The position numbers were made by a program, and so were the translations under genes. Shown here in pieces: positions 35,801 through 50,400 of a DNA stretch of 64,000 bases. The stretch is taken from the NCBI RefSeq assembly GCF_030463565.1, contig NC_134662.1, positions 1,736,001 to 1,800,000 of the forward strand, given 5' to 3'. Numbering within the stretch: position 1 is the stretch's first letter; each line of letters starts with the position of its first letter. The DNA comes from Pelecanus crispus (Eukaryota > Chordata > Aves > Pelecaniformes > Pelecanidae). Below the pieces are notes generated by a model, which did no database searches, was not told the origin of the DNA, and worked only from the letters and a program-made list of their open reading frames with translations.

Positions 35801-38800
35801 ATGACATGCAAAAACTGTATTAGAGGCACATGCTACAACTGACCAACTGTTGTACAACTCAAAACACGGACAACTGCGATCCCCTCTGCACCAACAGGCC
35901 CAGCAGTCTTTTTTCAGTTACCTCTTAGTATCACCACCACAGCATTATCTTAACACATTTCCCTACTACAGCAGCACGTAAAAAAGGCACTTTGGAGGAA
36001 GCCATTAGCAAACACCTCTTTTTTGTGCATTAGATTAATGAAGAATCTAGCTTACAGGTAATGACTTCTCAGAAGTTGTGGAGCAGCCACTTGGTGGAAA
36101 ACTAAGAATTAATCGCAGATCAGACAAAAGCATGAAAAATAAAAGATGGCACACCAAGCTTTCAAGCTTTACAGCCCTTCAGGTCACTAAACCCCATAAA
36201 ACGTGCTTGATAGGCTAATCCAGACATAGAACTGGACTCAAATTACAAACAAAACCAAGTAATAACATTTTAGTATTCAACTCCTTCCGAAAGCCCAAGC
36301 TTGGGGGTCTATTCATCAGAAGACCTGTATTTTGTATATGCAAATGAAACCAGATTCCTACAGCTAAGCAGTTCCTGAATCTCGCCACTAAAGCAAACCA
36401 TTTAAGAGGTTGTTCATTGCCCTACTATTCCAATTTTGCATGGTCTCAAACTATTTCCATTTGTGACTCTGCAAGGGAAGAAAAAGCCACTAAACATTAA
36501 GAGATTTATTTAATTAAATAAATATTAATTTACCATGCTTGGTAAATATTATAACACTAACTGCTAGTAATAAATATCAGTACTCATCAATACTAAATTC
36601 AATTGCTAGCCAATAACCCTGACAATTTCAAGTGCAATTTGGTGGGTCATTCTGAAGTTTGAAATGTTTTTCTCTCCTCATTCTTATAAATGCTCTATCA
36701 CTGTAAACATCATTTAGCAAATAATGTTCTGTGCTGTTCTCTCATAAACTCCAGCTTGTCACGGGGTCAAACTGAAGGGTAATGGTTTTCCCTCATTAGT
36801 TCAAAGGAACAGAGTTGATCCCTGCTAATCTGAGAACAAATGCAAGTTTTTAGCTCACTGCATCCCATACAGGACATTATTTTCCATGCTGCAGGATTAG
36901 TACGCCACCTTCTCATGTTTATCGGTACACTTATTTAAAGCAGGGACCTAAAACATGCAACACAAGGAACCTCGACCAACAACAAAGGAAAAGGCTGTCA
37001 TGAAGCAGTTCCCATGTAAGCAGAAATTTCTGTTCAGAGTGACAACAGCTAAGAATATGCATTGTTATTTGATAAGAGTAAGTGGTATCATGCAAAGATT
37101 TGCATGGGAATCTGGACTTTGTTCTGGAGATTGTTCTTATGGATGTAATCCCAAATCAATAGGATTGTCTGACTGGAGAGTTAATCCTGAAAAAACTTAC
37201 TTTTTCTTCATTAAACATTCTCCTGCCCCCTCCCCTTTTAAACATGTTAATCCTACCTTCTTTTTGAGGACTGGAAGAATCAGTCTAGGTAGGATGGGCT
37301 CTCTTTAAAGCAAGACAAAAAGGCCAAGACTCAGAACTGCTGAAAGACTGGTTATCCTTTCAGATGTTCTGCTCTACCTACCTCCTGCAAAGTAGCAAAG
37401 AGTGTGTGTGCGTGTGTGGGGAAACCAGCCAAACCCAGGTAACCAGGTATGGAGTCAGAAGGAAGAGCTGAGTGTACAGGTAGGTTATCAGACCCCAGGA
37501 ACAGATTCAAACAGAAGGCAGCGAGGAATCCGGGTACAGACGACATAGCCACGCTTCCTTTACGTGCAAGACCTTGCATTTGAGGACCGCGGGCCTCCTG
37601 CCATCGGCACCGGCTGCTCCAAACCCGTAAGTGCTGCTGGGGAGCCTGGAAGGAGTCACCGGGTTAGGCACACTGCTCTTTCATCGGCAAGAGCTACCGG
37701 GGGGGTAAGTTGCTAAAATACACTCCCACATACAGAAGTTAACAGCTGCCACAGAGGTAACATTCAGTGGCAAACAGGAGGGAAGAAAGGCAAGAATATA
37801 TTTCATAATGATCTTAAAAGAACACTTAGAAGTTGGTAAGCAGGAGCCAAGACAAAGTTAGACAGGGATGAGTAAGTATTAGGTCAGGAAATTTCAGGAT
37901 AGAAGATCAGAAGTAATATCCAACAACAGAAATAAGCCTGGAAAGAAAGCTGCAGGTGAACAGCTTGTCTGTTTTGAAGGATAAAGTCTTAAACCAGGCA
38001 GGCTGCCACTCCATGGCTACACAACACATGCTACAGAGACAGAATGACCCAGCAGCTCTGTAGAAGGTACAGTAGCATCAGTGGATTTAAAGTCTTTTAA
38101 AAACACATGGATGCAGCCTTGAGCTGTGCAACTGGGTGCCTTTCACAGGACTGGCACGAATACTAATTTGATGCAACGGAACTTTTTAACTAACAGGATA
38201 GCTTGCTGTCCTTTCCCTCTATTCCTCAAACTACCACAGCCAGCTTGTACAAGATTAGTTTTCAGCAAGACAGCTGCAAAATACATGTAATTTTTTTTTT
38301 TTTTAAACCTTCACTCATACTCGCATTCAACATTTTCCTACTTTATAGAAAAGAGCAGTGGGACAGTCTCTTAGAGCTGTAAAGAAGCAAAATTACCTCA
38401 ACCAGTAGGTGATAAACTAGCATTGACGAAAAGCTTTCATTCTGCAGAGTCTGCCCTGTACACACTGCATGCTTTCAGTTTCCACAGTAACTCAAATGTG
38501 TTTTACTGATGAAAATACGTTTCCGATTTGGAAAGTTAATTTCAGGTAGCCTCCTTTCACATGGGAAGTAGAACAAGAGTATACATTTATCCATGAATTC
38601 TAACCTCAAAAATATTTCTCATGTAATATTATCACTAGAAAACAACTTGCGGCCGTGCCACCAAAGCCTCCATACGCAGGGTTCTACATGCCTACATTCC
38701 CGGAGTCCAGCCATGTCATTCACGACTGTTTTCCCTTCCTGACGTGCTCAGTTTACAAGCAAGAAAACTCCTCCCTTTCTTGCTCAACAGCCCGTTCAGC

Positions 38801-41800
38801 AAGTTCAATTTCAGATGTGAATCAAGCTAACTTTTCCTGGGCCGAACCAGCTACAAAAGCTCTGCAGGCCAAACTCAGACTGCACCAACATCCACGCAAA
38901 TTCACTATTTTTATTGATTGCACAAAATTTCATCCAACTGGAATTCAGTAAAAACAACACTGGTAAAACAAACAGGGAGATAATTACATTCCCTTTAACT
39001 TTGTTAGTTTTGCAAAACAAAGCGGAGGAAAAAATTCAGCCATCTTAATGGAACAGCTCCAACACACTTTGCACAAGACAAAATCAGAGGTTTTAAATAA
39101 CAAGGAGTCTCTGTAAAAAGTTACCTTTGCCGAGTAAAACGGCATTCTGAGGGTTTTCATCTCATCTACCAACATCAACCAAACCAGTCCGTCCCCCCAT
39201 CTCCTCCAACCAGTGCCCTCTAGAATTAGGCAGGCTGCTGTTTCCAGATAAAACAAGAAAAACCTGACTGGGCATGACACAGCATAAGAAATGTAGCTTT
39301 TGTGAACTCAGGTGGTATGTATCCAAAATTACACTGGCTACAGAAAAAGATGCAAAGCCTTAGCTGTACTGGACAAGATCCTACTCCTTACGGAAGCTGC
39401 ATAAGGACCATTAAAATATGCTCATATATTATCTCCAAAGAGGATTAAACTCTATCAATATAACTGTCCGTCCACAGAGCTTGGTACTGTTGTTTTAGTA
39501 GAAAATAATCAAAGCAGTATACCAGTGCAAACAGTGTGCAGGACAAACATAAGGCTATTTGCAGCTCCCTATTACATACATTTATAATATCTGAGGGCAA
39601 CAGGAAGGTGTCATTACCATTGACGGAAAGAATTACCGGTTTCGAAAGCATCCCCTCGCTAGTGCCTCTCCAAGCAGGTGAACTTGGTCTCAGGCAGAAC
39701 AACGGAAAAAGCCACTGTTAATATGTTCTCACGTAACAACTGCTGTATATTAATAAAGGTAGATTTTGCCGCCGTTCCACTCAATTACTTTTCTTAAGTA
39801 TGTTCTTTACTAATGATCTGCTCAACAAGATATACCTCAAGTAACAACTACTTTCTGCATCTTGGGGATACATTCAATGATGGCAGACCACTATATGACC
39901 ATCAGTCACTCCATGGCAGTAGGCTGTGGTAAGACAAACTAATCCAGTTGTTATTGCAGCAGCATGAGAAAGACATCACAGCCATTTAAAAGGAATACTT
40001 TATTTACTTACCTGTCTTGATAAGCAGGTAAAGTTAGTTAACTTTCTCTGGTTGCGATAGGAGTCCTGGGCCCCTTTTTGGTACTTTGAACAATCAAATC
40101 CTCCATACGAATGAAAACATTAATCAACTTTTTAAAGGACTGAAGGAAAGAAAGCAAGCTGGACAGGGAAAGTAGAATGGTGAAAACAAAAGAGTTGGCA
40201 CACAAGTTGGCAGCAATTTAGACTTGATATTCAATGTATCAAAATAGTAGTATCACTTCTCAATCATCTAAGTTCTGGTGCTACATATGCTTACAATATA
40301 TTTAGATTCAAATAAAAGTAAAGACATCACTAGATATTAAACAAGTTTAAAAAAAAGAAATAGCGTCAGAACAAGATTGCCATAGTCAAAAGAACACCTC
40401 TCGTATGGGTTATAAACTGCTAGAGTTGGGATTCAAAGGACCGTATCAGCAACTTGCCCGTTCGACGGGACACCCTGGCAGCCTCTTACTTGGTGAGGAC
40501 ACAGGAAGACTGCAGCAAGAACGAACTGGCTTTCCACAAGTTTCACTCTGTATTCCCTCTGCTGGGTCCCAAACATCAAGATCCAAATCTCAGAATGGAG
40601 CTCACAACAAATATGCAAGAGCGTGTCTGCTGAAATAACTGGAAGGGGCGTAGCACAAAAACTCCAGGTAGGGGCTTGACGCAGACTAGAAGAATCTCTA
40701 CTTTGTGAGAAACATTTAATTCAACACGATGAATTACAAGAGGACAGATTTACAGAATAATAACCGTAACAGACTGTTTAAAAAGGAAAATAATTTTCAC
40801 TGGCTGCAGTACCAGGTAAGGTTCCCCAAAGCAATACCCGGTAGAGCAGCAGCAAAGTACAATTCAGTCTTCTTGCAGTACTCCAAATGAGCAATATCAA
40901 AGATTTTTCTGTTTTCAAATCTTTAAGAAAAAGAGTTAATATTGTATCAATCACTTTGGCATGGGTTACTTTTCAAGGAGCTTAAACCTATCCAGATCAC
41001 TAAGCTGAACTACTCCCAAAGGCTATTACTTTCCAGGCAATTCCCCTGGCCCCTTGCTGTCGCTGCTAATCATTCTTACACGATAAAGGCTCTGGGAGCT
41101 ACTTTCTTCCCCAAGTTTTGGGATACCAACAACTTGTACAATTGGTTAGTGGCACAGTATTTAATCCACCACTTTATACTGTATTCTCAGCTGAGACATC
41201 CATGCATGAATTACGCAATGGATACCCTAAGACTAAAATAACTTTTGCAACCTAGTCAACACATTCTCCAAGCTATAAACTCTCATCTTCCTCCCCTCTC
41301 CCTATCCTCCCTCCCCAGATAAATCCATTTTTAGCCACAAGTTACCCCAATATGCTCACAGATGTACTAGAAGAGACTGAGGAATCAATCAAGGTACCCA
41401 TGGTGAAGCCAAATACTTATAAACACATTAAGGCAGGTTTCACATCATTTCATTTTTGGACACAAAATGCTGGTCACTTCACTGCACATGCAAATAAGAA
41501 AGATTTAATACTTAATAAAAAGCTTTAAATTCGTTTTTAGATATCAATTATAGAAAAATCAACCTTTTTCCTTTCTTGTTTTAAAAGAGGTCAGAACATT
41601 ACTGCACACGAAAGTAGATGTGAGGACACACCTGTTGGAATGGATCCCCTTCCCTCCACACACACAGAAACAGAGGTCAGGGTTCTTGGCACCAGAAGAG
41701 AATGGAGGAAGTCTTCCTCATTGTCAGTCAGAAATAAGTCATCCTTCCATTCTGAGTTGAGAAGGTCCTTCTGACTGGACTTAAACCAAAGCAAAATATA

Positions 41801-42320
41801 CCACAGAGTGGGTATATTTATCTTCAAAACTATTCGGCTATGCTTGGACATACACACAACTCCGTATCAAAAACGTGCACCGTAGCGCATTCAGTGTGGT
41901 GCTGGAACTAACTAAAAAACCAATTGCCATTGATGTAAGACCAATTCCTCAAGTGTAACTTCCCCTACCAATCAAAACGTCAGGTGGAAGAGGCACTGGC
42001 AGTTCATCTCCCAGACTACACTTCCAAGACCAATGTGGTCTTGCGAGGAAAAGGAAATTCAGTGACCCGAATTGACACATGGAATGACAATCCACAACAT
42101 AAAATGACCTCCCTACAGTCTGGTACAAACAGGTAGCCCACAGCAGAGTAGCCAAGGAGTGAAACAGCATCTCTCTCACTTGTGTTGGGAGAGAAAATTG
42201 TTTCTATGGGTCATTGTTAAAGGTACTTCGATAGAAAAGCTTAAAAATGTATCACCTATCACTGACCCACAACAAAAAAAAAAAAAAAAAAGACGACAAG
42301 AAATTTGGTTCCTAGTATTT
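32871..42320. other. AT-rich intergenic region between MEX3D and MBD3
   Basis: About 9.4 kb without a gene I can support. GC content drops sharply compared with both flanking promoters. Short ORFs (33-39 kb) have no recognisable domain. A TG-rich tract lies near 37405-37422 and a T run near 38290-38304. Exon-like segments with usable splice signals are visible near 41627-41782 and 41958-42047, but their phases do not join and they match no family known to me. Confidence 0.5.
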
Positions 42321-42343
42321 TCCCTCCCACCATTTTATATTCC

Positions 42344-42349
42344 TTTATT
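42344..42349 (-). terminator. Candidate poly(A) signal downstream of MBD3
   Basis: An AATAAA on the minus strand lies about 95 bases past the stop of the exon-like segment at 42445-42603. It is a plausible end for the MBD3 transcript or for a separate small gene. Confidence 0.4.
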
Positions 42350-42444
42350 CCCTCCCACTTTTGCATTCCTGATCACCCTACCCCTTTAGAAAAAGGAGGG
42401 GGAGTAGAGTTTAGTCAAGTTCCATCTTCAAAACTACCCAGCAA

Positions 42445-42805
42445 TTAATGAACCATCAGCTTCTCAACGTTTCCTGAAGTGTACATCAAAATGCTCATAG
42501 GTACAGTTGGATTGTTGGTGCAATTTACTCGGCAGACACTCTTGGCTTTGTTGTGCTGACCCTGCTGACAGGGTTTATACTGGGAATTCTTAGATGGAAC
42601 TCCCTAGAAGAAAGAGAAAAAAAGACCTTGTAAGTCAATAAGAACTTTTTATGTCTTTATAGCAAGTGAGCCCTTAAGAGAATAAAGCACCATTGCCATA
42701 ACATATCTATTTCTTTACCTCCTGTTTTTCACCTTTAGCAGACAGTTTGTTCTGGTTCTTTGCTGTTGCCAGACCTTTGTAGTAGAAAGGAACGCCAGAC
42801 ATTCG
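42445..42805 (-). other. Two exon-like segments: MBD3 3' UTR exons or a small unrecognised ORF
   Basis: Segment A (42719-42805, 87 bases) follows CTTTATGTGGACAG and ends GAG before GTAAAG. Segment B starts at 42603 after an excellent acceptor (a long pyrimidine tract ending TTCTTCTAG). If joined they stay in one phase and encode 80 residues from an ATG in A, beginning MSGVPFYYKG and ending EKLMVH, followed by TAA at 42445-42447. I do not recognise this protein. The MBD3 stop exon ends with a donor a few bases after its stop codon, so a non-coding last exon is expected about here. The 3' UTR reading is the simpler one. Confidence 0.45.
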
Positions 42806-44241
42806 CTGTCCACATAAAGCTACTGTTAGTGATGTGGTAAACCAGGAAAATACAGAGAGCCCAGATAGAAGATGGTATCTCCCAAAGGCCAAACAGATTT
42901 TGTGTTATAATCAACCTTCCAGCTTGAAGGATTGCTTAACATAAATCACTCCTCCTTCTCCCTGAAATACAGCTGCCACTCCCTCCAAAGCGGTTTTCTT
43001 TTCTTTTGCTATTCATCCTAAAAATTCTTCCCCCCCATTCTTGACTCTTGCCTCACAGGCTCTGGAGTCTACATAACGAAGCACCCAGGGTATTGGCTAT
43101 CCTACTTCAGTGACAGAACACTAATTGATTTTCTTAGGCTAAAACTTAAAACGATCAAAAATTAAAATCAGTGCGTTCTGTTTTCATCTCACTGCATGAG
43201 CTCCGCTGACGATACATACAGTGCTCCTGGCTAGGGTTACATCAAAGGAACACAGCAAGGAAAAACTCTGCTTCGTAGCATGGTGCGCCATCCCTATCTC
43301 GTGCAGCATAAAACATTTAAGGGAGCTCCTGTTGGTGTATCTTGACTTGGCCTTATATATCTGCTTTTTTCTGCATTGCTACACAGTAACGATTCATTAC
43401 TCAGAGCTATTGTGGTTTACAAGGCAATAAAAAAAAATTCTAGTTGCACCTTTAAAAAATTGCACTGCACAAGTGAAAGTCAGACATATACTGGAGAACT
43501 GTGATACTTTTAAGGGATGTGCAATGTAAAGTCACATTTCTGTGAATCCTGTAGTTACTACTGTTACACTATCTTAAACTTTTCAGACGTTTCCAGATTT
43601 TGAATATATATGTTCTTCTGTTACTTTCAATTTATAAATTTCCACCACATATAAAGTTTTTTTAGCAACTTCCCTCTTTTGATGGTCAGGTTGCCTTTTT
43701 TTAACTTTCTACAAATATTATTTAAAAAATTCCACAAAGGTGCCCTCTAATATACCCTGCAAGAAAACACGTACTAAAAATGCAAAAGTGAGAAAAAAAA
43801 GGCAGGCGAGGGAGAAACTGAGTCCGTAAGATGGCAGCTGTCCTTTCTGCCCACAGCGTCCTCTTGCCTGTCACAGGAAGTAATAAACAAACAAATAGGG
43901 GGGAAAAACTGACATCAGAAGACAAATAAATTTTTAAGAACTGATCCACTTTCAAGACAGAATCCTTCAAGTGCTTACATACGCGTTCTGGTTACACATT
44001 TAGCCCATGTGACACAGACATAAGGCCCAGAGCTCTCTATGGCAACGCAAGCACCCACCAGACGTCACACACATCAAAATATTTGATTTTTTTTTTCCTG
44101 AAAGCATGGCTACTGCACCTTTAAAACTGCACGCTAAAAAGCAAAGATTGGTCAGTATATACTAAGATTCCTTCCGAAAACATTTCTGCCTTCAGTGAAG
44201 TACAGTTTAAGGTGAGAAAGGATGCTGCCACATTACCTGGA

Positions 44242-44434
44242 CTATACATTCTCCATCTCCTGGTCATGGTCCTGCTCCTCCTCCTCCTCTTCCTCTTCTC
44301 CTTCTTCCTCGCCTCCCTCTTTCTCTGAAGGAGCTTCCCCATCTCTTGCTATTTCCTCTACATGGGCAAGCATGTCAGCCATCAGCGCTTCCTCCAGCCT
44401 CTTTCGCACCTGCTGCACCAGCTCCTCTTGCTTC
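44242..44434 (-). CDS. MBD3: MBD3 exon 6 (coiled coil, acidic tail, stop)
   Basis: The exon opens RKQEELVQQVRKRLEEAL, the coiled coil that heterodimerises with GATAD2A or GATAD2B. It then runs into a Glu-rich tail and ends MENV before TAG at 42 hundred higher coordinates, precisely 44242-44244. A GTAATG donor lies five bases after the stop, so the transcript continues into at least one non-coding exon, as in mammalian MBD2/MBD3 genes. Confidence 0.96.
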
Positions 44435-47400
44435 CTGCCCCAAATCAATGAACACGGACATCAATCCTCAAAGTTGCCTCTTTCAAGGGAAAGGAATCTT
44501 ATATCCCTCACACACGAGCCTGGGCAGACAAGCATGGCTTTGAAAGAGCCCTCCAAGAACTGCATCGTAAAAAAATGCCTGGCATTATACTATAAGTGAA
44601 GTTGAAAGAACTTTAAACAGTTGTCCAATATTTTCTATTACAAGCCCTTAGCACTGATTGTACCATTTTTAATTCTGGCTGAAATTTTCCTAATCTAGCA
44701 GCTGACTCAAGACTTTTTTTTTTTTTTTTAAATTCCTAGTACTAATATGAATTTAAACAAGAAAAAGTCAGCCTACCCTGCTCGGATTTCCAAAATGAGA
44801 CTGGAGAAAATTAAGTTTCTGACCATTTCAATCTTTTTGCTCATTCTCCTTTTGAGTCACAACCTTAAATTTGCTCCTTTTCTGTCAAAGTCATAGTAAA
44901 GAAAAGAAGTGATCAACAGTCTCTGGCTCATGGGACTCCTACTTCATCTCAGCCACAGGAAATCATAAAGTTATAAACAGACCATTTTTCCTGGTCATTC
45001 ATGTGTAAATCAAGCAGAAAAAAAGTCATCCTGTAATTCAAAAAGATTTATCAGTCAAACAGTCAAAACAATTACTACCTTTAAATGCTGTTAATGAATG
45101 CAAATTAGCGTGCTTTCAGACTAGTCTTTGGCATATTCAGTTCCCTATCAAGAGCTTAAAGCTGAATTTGACCAGTCTTGATTTAGCAATACAATTCATT
45201 ACTGAAAGCAAGCTGTACCTAAATAAATCACATCCTTGTTCGATGCCACCACAGCACTTAGTGCTTTTATTTGGTCCTGTGCTGACAGAGTAATGTGAAG
45301 AGAATCAAATCACACTGTTCAGGATTTCTCCAATCCCTTCTTTGCTTAGAGGTGCCTTAATCAAAGTTACTCAAATTCAGACACCTTTTTCAATACAAGG
45401 AGACACACTCTGACATGAAAAACAAGTATGAACCTGAAATCTCAGGGTAACTGAGCATGGTCAAAATAAAAAATAATGGGCTTTAAGTACATGCCTGTAT
45501 GAGAGCAGCTTCATGTAACAGGTTTTCTTCTACTCTACTGATATAGAAGCATTGAAATTAATTCAGCAATAGTGCTCCATCAGACATTTAAACTTGCCAT
45601 TGAAAGGAAAAAGAAAGCAGGAGGTACTGTTTTACCACAAGAAACCGTGTTCCAAGACAGTAAGCGCTATTTCTAGTTAATACCTAATATCTTCATCCGT
45701 CACCATAAAGGCTTTGCAAAGCGGCTGTGAGGTGTTTAGCCAAACGCCAGGATTCTTCTCAACGGCCGCAGACAGCTGTCCAGTGATAGGCATAGTGCTA
45801 GTGTGCAGAGCACTAGCTATAGCAGAGAGAAGGGTTTCATCAGTGCAGCCAGGTCCAACCCCTGCAAGTGGGAGGAAAAGCGATAATCACCATTGCACAA
45901 GACAAAAAACAGCAAATCAGGACATCAGGCATTATTCAAATTTTAACGGCAAAGCACATACTGCCACTTAGAAAGCTAACACAACATAAATCTCAGTCCT
46001 AAACACTTCTAACAGCACCTGTACAACTCCCTCCAAGGTTATTTAAACCTAGATCAATTCCTCATTCCGTTACACAAAACAAACCCAAATTAGGAATGGA
46101 AGTTGTTTCCATTCTGCTTCTGGAAAATGAACAAAACAAAACAAAAAGTCAAGAACTTTGCTTCAGTGTTGCCTCAGGACGAAGGGCACCAAGCCTCCCA
46201 GCCAGAGTACTAACAGTTCCTGTGGAAGCAGGAATGGTCTGCAGCACTGAAGAACAAGGAGGTCAAACACAATACCTTCATATCACCGCTGATTGGTATC
46301 AAAATGCCACCCCTGGAGTTAAGGGCAGACTCTGATTACCTTGTAAACCTTTTGGAAGGTCCATTGTTTTCACCAGCTCTTCTGCAATGTCAAAAGCATT
46401 CAGTCCACTTAATTTCTTCTCCCAGAAGAGCTGACATCAAAGAAAGTGTTTATTGGCACAACACAGAAATGGAATTGACAACTACACAGAGCACCTGCTT
46501 ACTATCAGAAAAGGGAAGAACACTGCTGCAGACAATTTTATATCGGGTTTACTACAGAAGGGGTCTGCCATGTCTGACGGCAGGGAACACTCCTCACTGC
46601 CAGTCCCACAACTCTGTCCGGATTTGCTGCCTTGAAAAAGACTTTCTTTTCTTCCAGGGACTGGTACATTTGCTGCTTCTGAACTGCAACAGCAAGTCAA
46701 GGCTTGCTGGCTTTCATCTAAGCACACATAGTGTGGGACAGCCTTTTTTTACACTCCTATTTCTCTCTTGCTGTCTCACACATACCACAGAAGTTAAGGA
46801 ATGCAAGAACTGCATCCAAACTCTTCCCAAGGTAAAGCATTATTTTATTCCTCTCTAGCAGTTTCTCATGAGCACAACCAGGTCTAGTCCTTTACCGTAT
46901 TCTGAATCACAGGTTCTCCTCAAGCTTAAGAATACGTGAATGCATGGTTTGGTAGGAAGTCACCTAGATACACCTTCAGCTCTTGATCTATACGTCTAAG
47001 CGTGATCATCGAATAGCTGGAGTACGATTTATCTTGCAAGAAAGCAATTTTATCTAGATTTTGAGAAACTAATTTACCCCAAACAGTCCACCTGTCCCCT
47101 TTTCATGCCTGTCAAAATCTGAGTGCATGTGAACTCACATTACTTTTCCAATTACCAGCTCCCAACAAGGGGAATAGGGACAGTCACAGCCGGCACACAC
47201 GGGCTGGATATTCTCTAGCCTATGACTTTCATATAGGTGAATTTTAAGCCAGCGCATGATGGAACTTAACACTGCTTCCAAATTTTAAAGAAACATCTGG
47301 AGCCTGCTGACTAGAGGTTAAAATATACTACAGTCTGATAAAACATTTTGAAGTTGTAATTTAACTGACTCTTAGAGGTTTAATGCAGAGAAAGACACAA

Positions 47401-50400
47401 GAACGAGCAAGTTTGCCCTATTCTATGCTATATAATAGAAAATGAAATATATAAACCAATATGTATACATATTATACATACAGTATATATCATTTTATAT
47501 ATACATATATGCCTAAAAACCTCTAAAGGACCTTCTCAGAAAACAGACTCCAAAGTTGTCATGAAAAGAAAAAGGGTTACATAAGGAAAGCACAAGCAGA
47601 GCCTAGGAAGCTGCCTTACAACAAGTGGTAAGGTGAGCAGCGAAACTACACAGGTCAGATTCCATCTGCGTGTACTGGGGCTGATCTCTGCTGCCCAACA
47701 GATTGCACTCACGTATCAACCTCTTCCACAACAGGGATACAAATCGCTATCCAGCTCCGCGTTTTGCATATCGATGTCATATCTTTAGTGTCCTCTTTTA
47801 TTGCCTTAGCTAGCCAAGGGGGTTATGGGCACAGCAACAACACTATAAACATGCATGCTCTACTTCCTTAGGAAACCATGCTAGAACCCCACCAACCTGT
47901 TTAAAAAAAAAAAACAATCAAACAAACACCCCCCCCCCCCCCCCCAAAACCAAAACATACCACCCAACTCCATTTCAAACAGAGCCTAACTCACACTTCA
48001 CAAAAGTAGATTTTAAGTTTGCAGAAAAGGTTTTCAGTGTGAGAGGTGGGTATTTTCTAGGGTATTTTTAAATTTTATTGCAATCACTTTCCCTCTTGGA
48101 AAGATGTATTTTAATGCCACCAGACCTACAAGAGTTTAAACTGTACTGAACATTGATACCGATGACAGCATCTGAACAGACTAACGAAGCTGAACATGTA
48201 GTCTCCAGAAGGTATGCGGATGGCCTCGCTACAGGAAAGGATTCACAGAATCCCTGGTGTGAGCTCTGCGGAGGCAACAGGCTCCGGTAGTAGCAATGAA
48301 ATGAGAATGCCTTCCAAAGGCTGCTTTGAACAGGTACATCTTATTTTACCAGTGCCCAACTTCAAAGCCACACTTGTCCTAAGCACACTCGTTGCATCCT
48401 TTCACTAGATGAAATTAAGCTGAAAGATTTCCTTTAATTTTGGTGTATTCTCTTGTTTGCAAATACACAGTATGATAAGAAAACCACTTTGATTTTGTAT
48501 TAATAATGACATTCCAAGTGAATTTATGACCTTATTCATAGAGGTAGAGTTAACTACTAGTGACATACGCATCTGAAAAAAAGGCCCACGCAGGGGGGTA
48601 CAATCCCTTGCGCTACAGCACAACCACCACATTGTATGTGGTCCGTACAGGAACAGGGATTTCTTGAAACACAGAATTCTTATACAATTGGAACATTTGA
48701 CAGTGATGCTTATTACAATGCAAATGTCCCTTAAAGTGCTTACGACATCTGTCTAAATTTGTTGATAATACTTAATTTCAGCATTAAGGAAATGAAGGCT
48801 TAACTAAAACATAATTGTAATATAAACAATGGTTGGAGTCTAGTTATAAAACACAGTGCAGACAACATTAACTATATATTGGAAATGGGTTTTGTTCCGA
48901 TTTTAAAAGCTGGGAGCACTGTACGTTACTGTTTTTGAAATATCAGAGACTTCAAATTGCCGTGGACTATCTGTTCAGCATCACAAAGTTAAAGCGGTTT
49001 ATTTTGGGACCCTGCCAGCAGCAAAACCAGGAGTTTTTTAATTCTGGAGAAGAAGCTACTAAGCTGCAAGCCTTACCTGCCGGGGCTGGTCCACAGCTTT
49101 CTGAGGATCACTCTTCACCTTATTGCTGGGATGGTTTGTGATCTTTGTGACAGGTTGTTTGAATATGGAGGCTGTCTGTCTGACAGGCAGTGCTGTGTTC
49201 AAATCAGGCTTGCCCTAAAAATTTCAAACAAAAGGAGGGGAAAAGCCCACAAAAATATTTTCAATTTGCTACAACGCCGCTATAGCCATAAAGATGTACA
49301 GCAGGGAAAAGAAGAGTTCATGGACTTGAAAACTTGTCTGATCGCAAGCTATGCGAGTTAGACTGCTAAAAACGCATAACTACGTTCAAATCTTGCCTTA
49401 GACCTATCAAAATTAAAATAAGTTTTCCACTCTTTTGCATTCCACTTAACCTACTAGCCTCCTCTCACTCTAGTTTATACACATTGGTTTCATCCCAATT
49501 TTGACAGAATTTAGGAGTCAGAACACTGAGTTTGCACTTTGACAAGCCTGTAGATCTGTGGTAGATCACAGTAGACAAGTGACTGTAGAACACTAAACGA
49601 GAAGATTTTGACACAATACTTGTAATAATGAGAAAAAAATATGAAATGGGATTTAGAGAATGTTTTGTGAATCCAGAAACCATTCTGTTTAAATCCAGCT
49701 GTGGATGCCAATAAACAAATCAATACAGCTGGAACCTTGATCGCTTTTTTTACCTTCAGTTCTTAACAAAACTCAGTTTTCCCACGGAGCTCATAACAAT
49801 CAAGTTTTCACTACAGGACTGCATTTTATGTTAGCGGAAACATAGGAAGACCGTTCCTCGTTCCCGAGATCTAACATGCAAGTCTTGAAACGGCTGTAGG
49901 ACATACTTTGTTCTTGAGGATGCAGACACTGCGTCTGCTTAACATATTTATTCATGAGATGTAGAAAAGATGTATTCAGGACAAATAGTCTGAATCATCT
50001 GTGTTAATCCCTTTATAAGCCAATGATAACTATTCATACATTTATTGAAAGGTTTGGGCAGGATTTTTAGCCGATGAGACGTGTGTTAGCTGCTGGTCTC
50101 TGCAGCAAGGCATGTTTCTTTTAAAACATCACTACAGCACCTAGTGCTTTAAGTCAATGCTCCAATCACTCTGATGATGATGATTCTTGACTGGTTGACA
50201 TATTTAGAAAGTAAGCGTTATGCTCATTTCCACATTTAATGTTTAGGTACACAGACATAAGCTTTTGGGTTCTGAAAAACTTAAGAATGACTTGAGCCAA
50301 TCTATCCAGACAGGCAGTATACCAATGTCACTGTAATCTTGACTACCAATCAAAATTACCAGGTGCCAAACACAGACTCTTTTATTTTGTTCTACAAATA

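Noticed and set aside
39211-39225. Second CTCF-like word
   Set aside because: It matches only about 12 of 15 positions and lacks the leading CCA, so it is within chance for this length.
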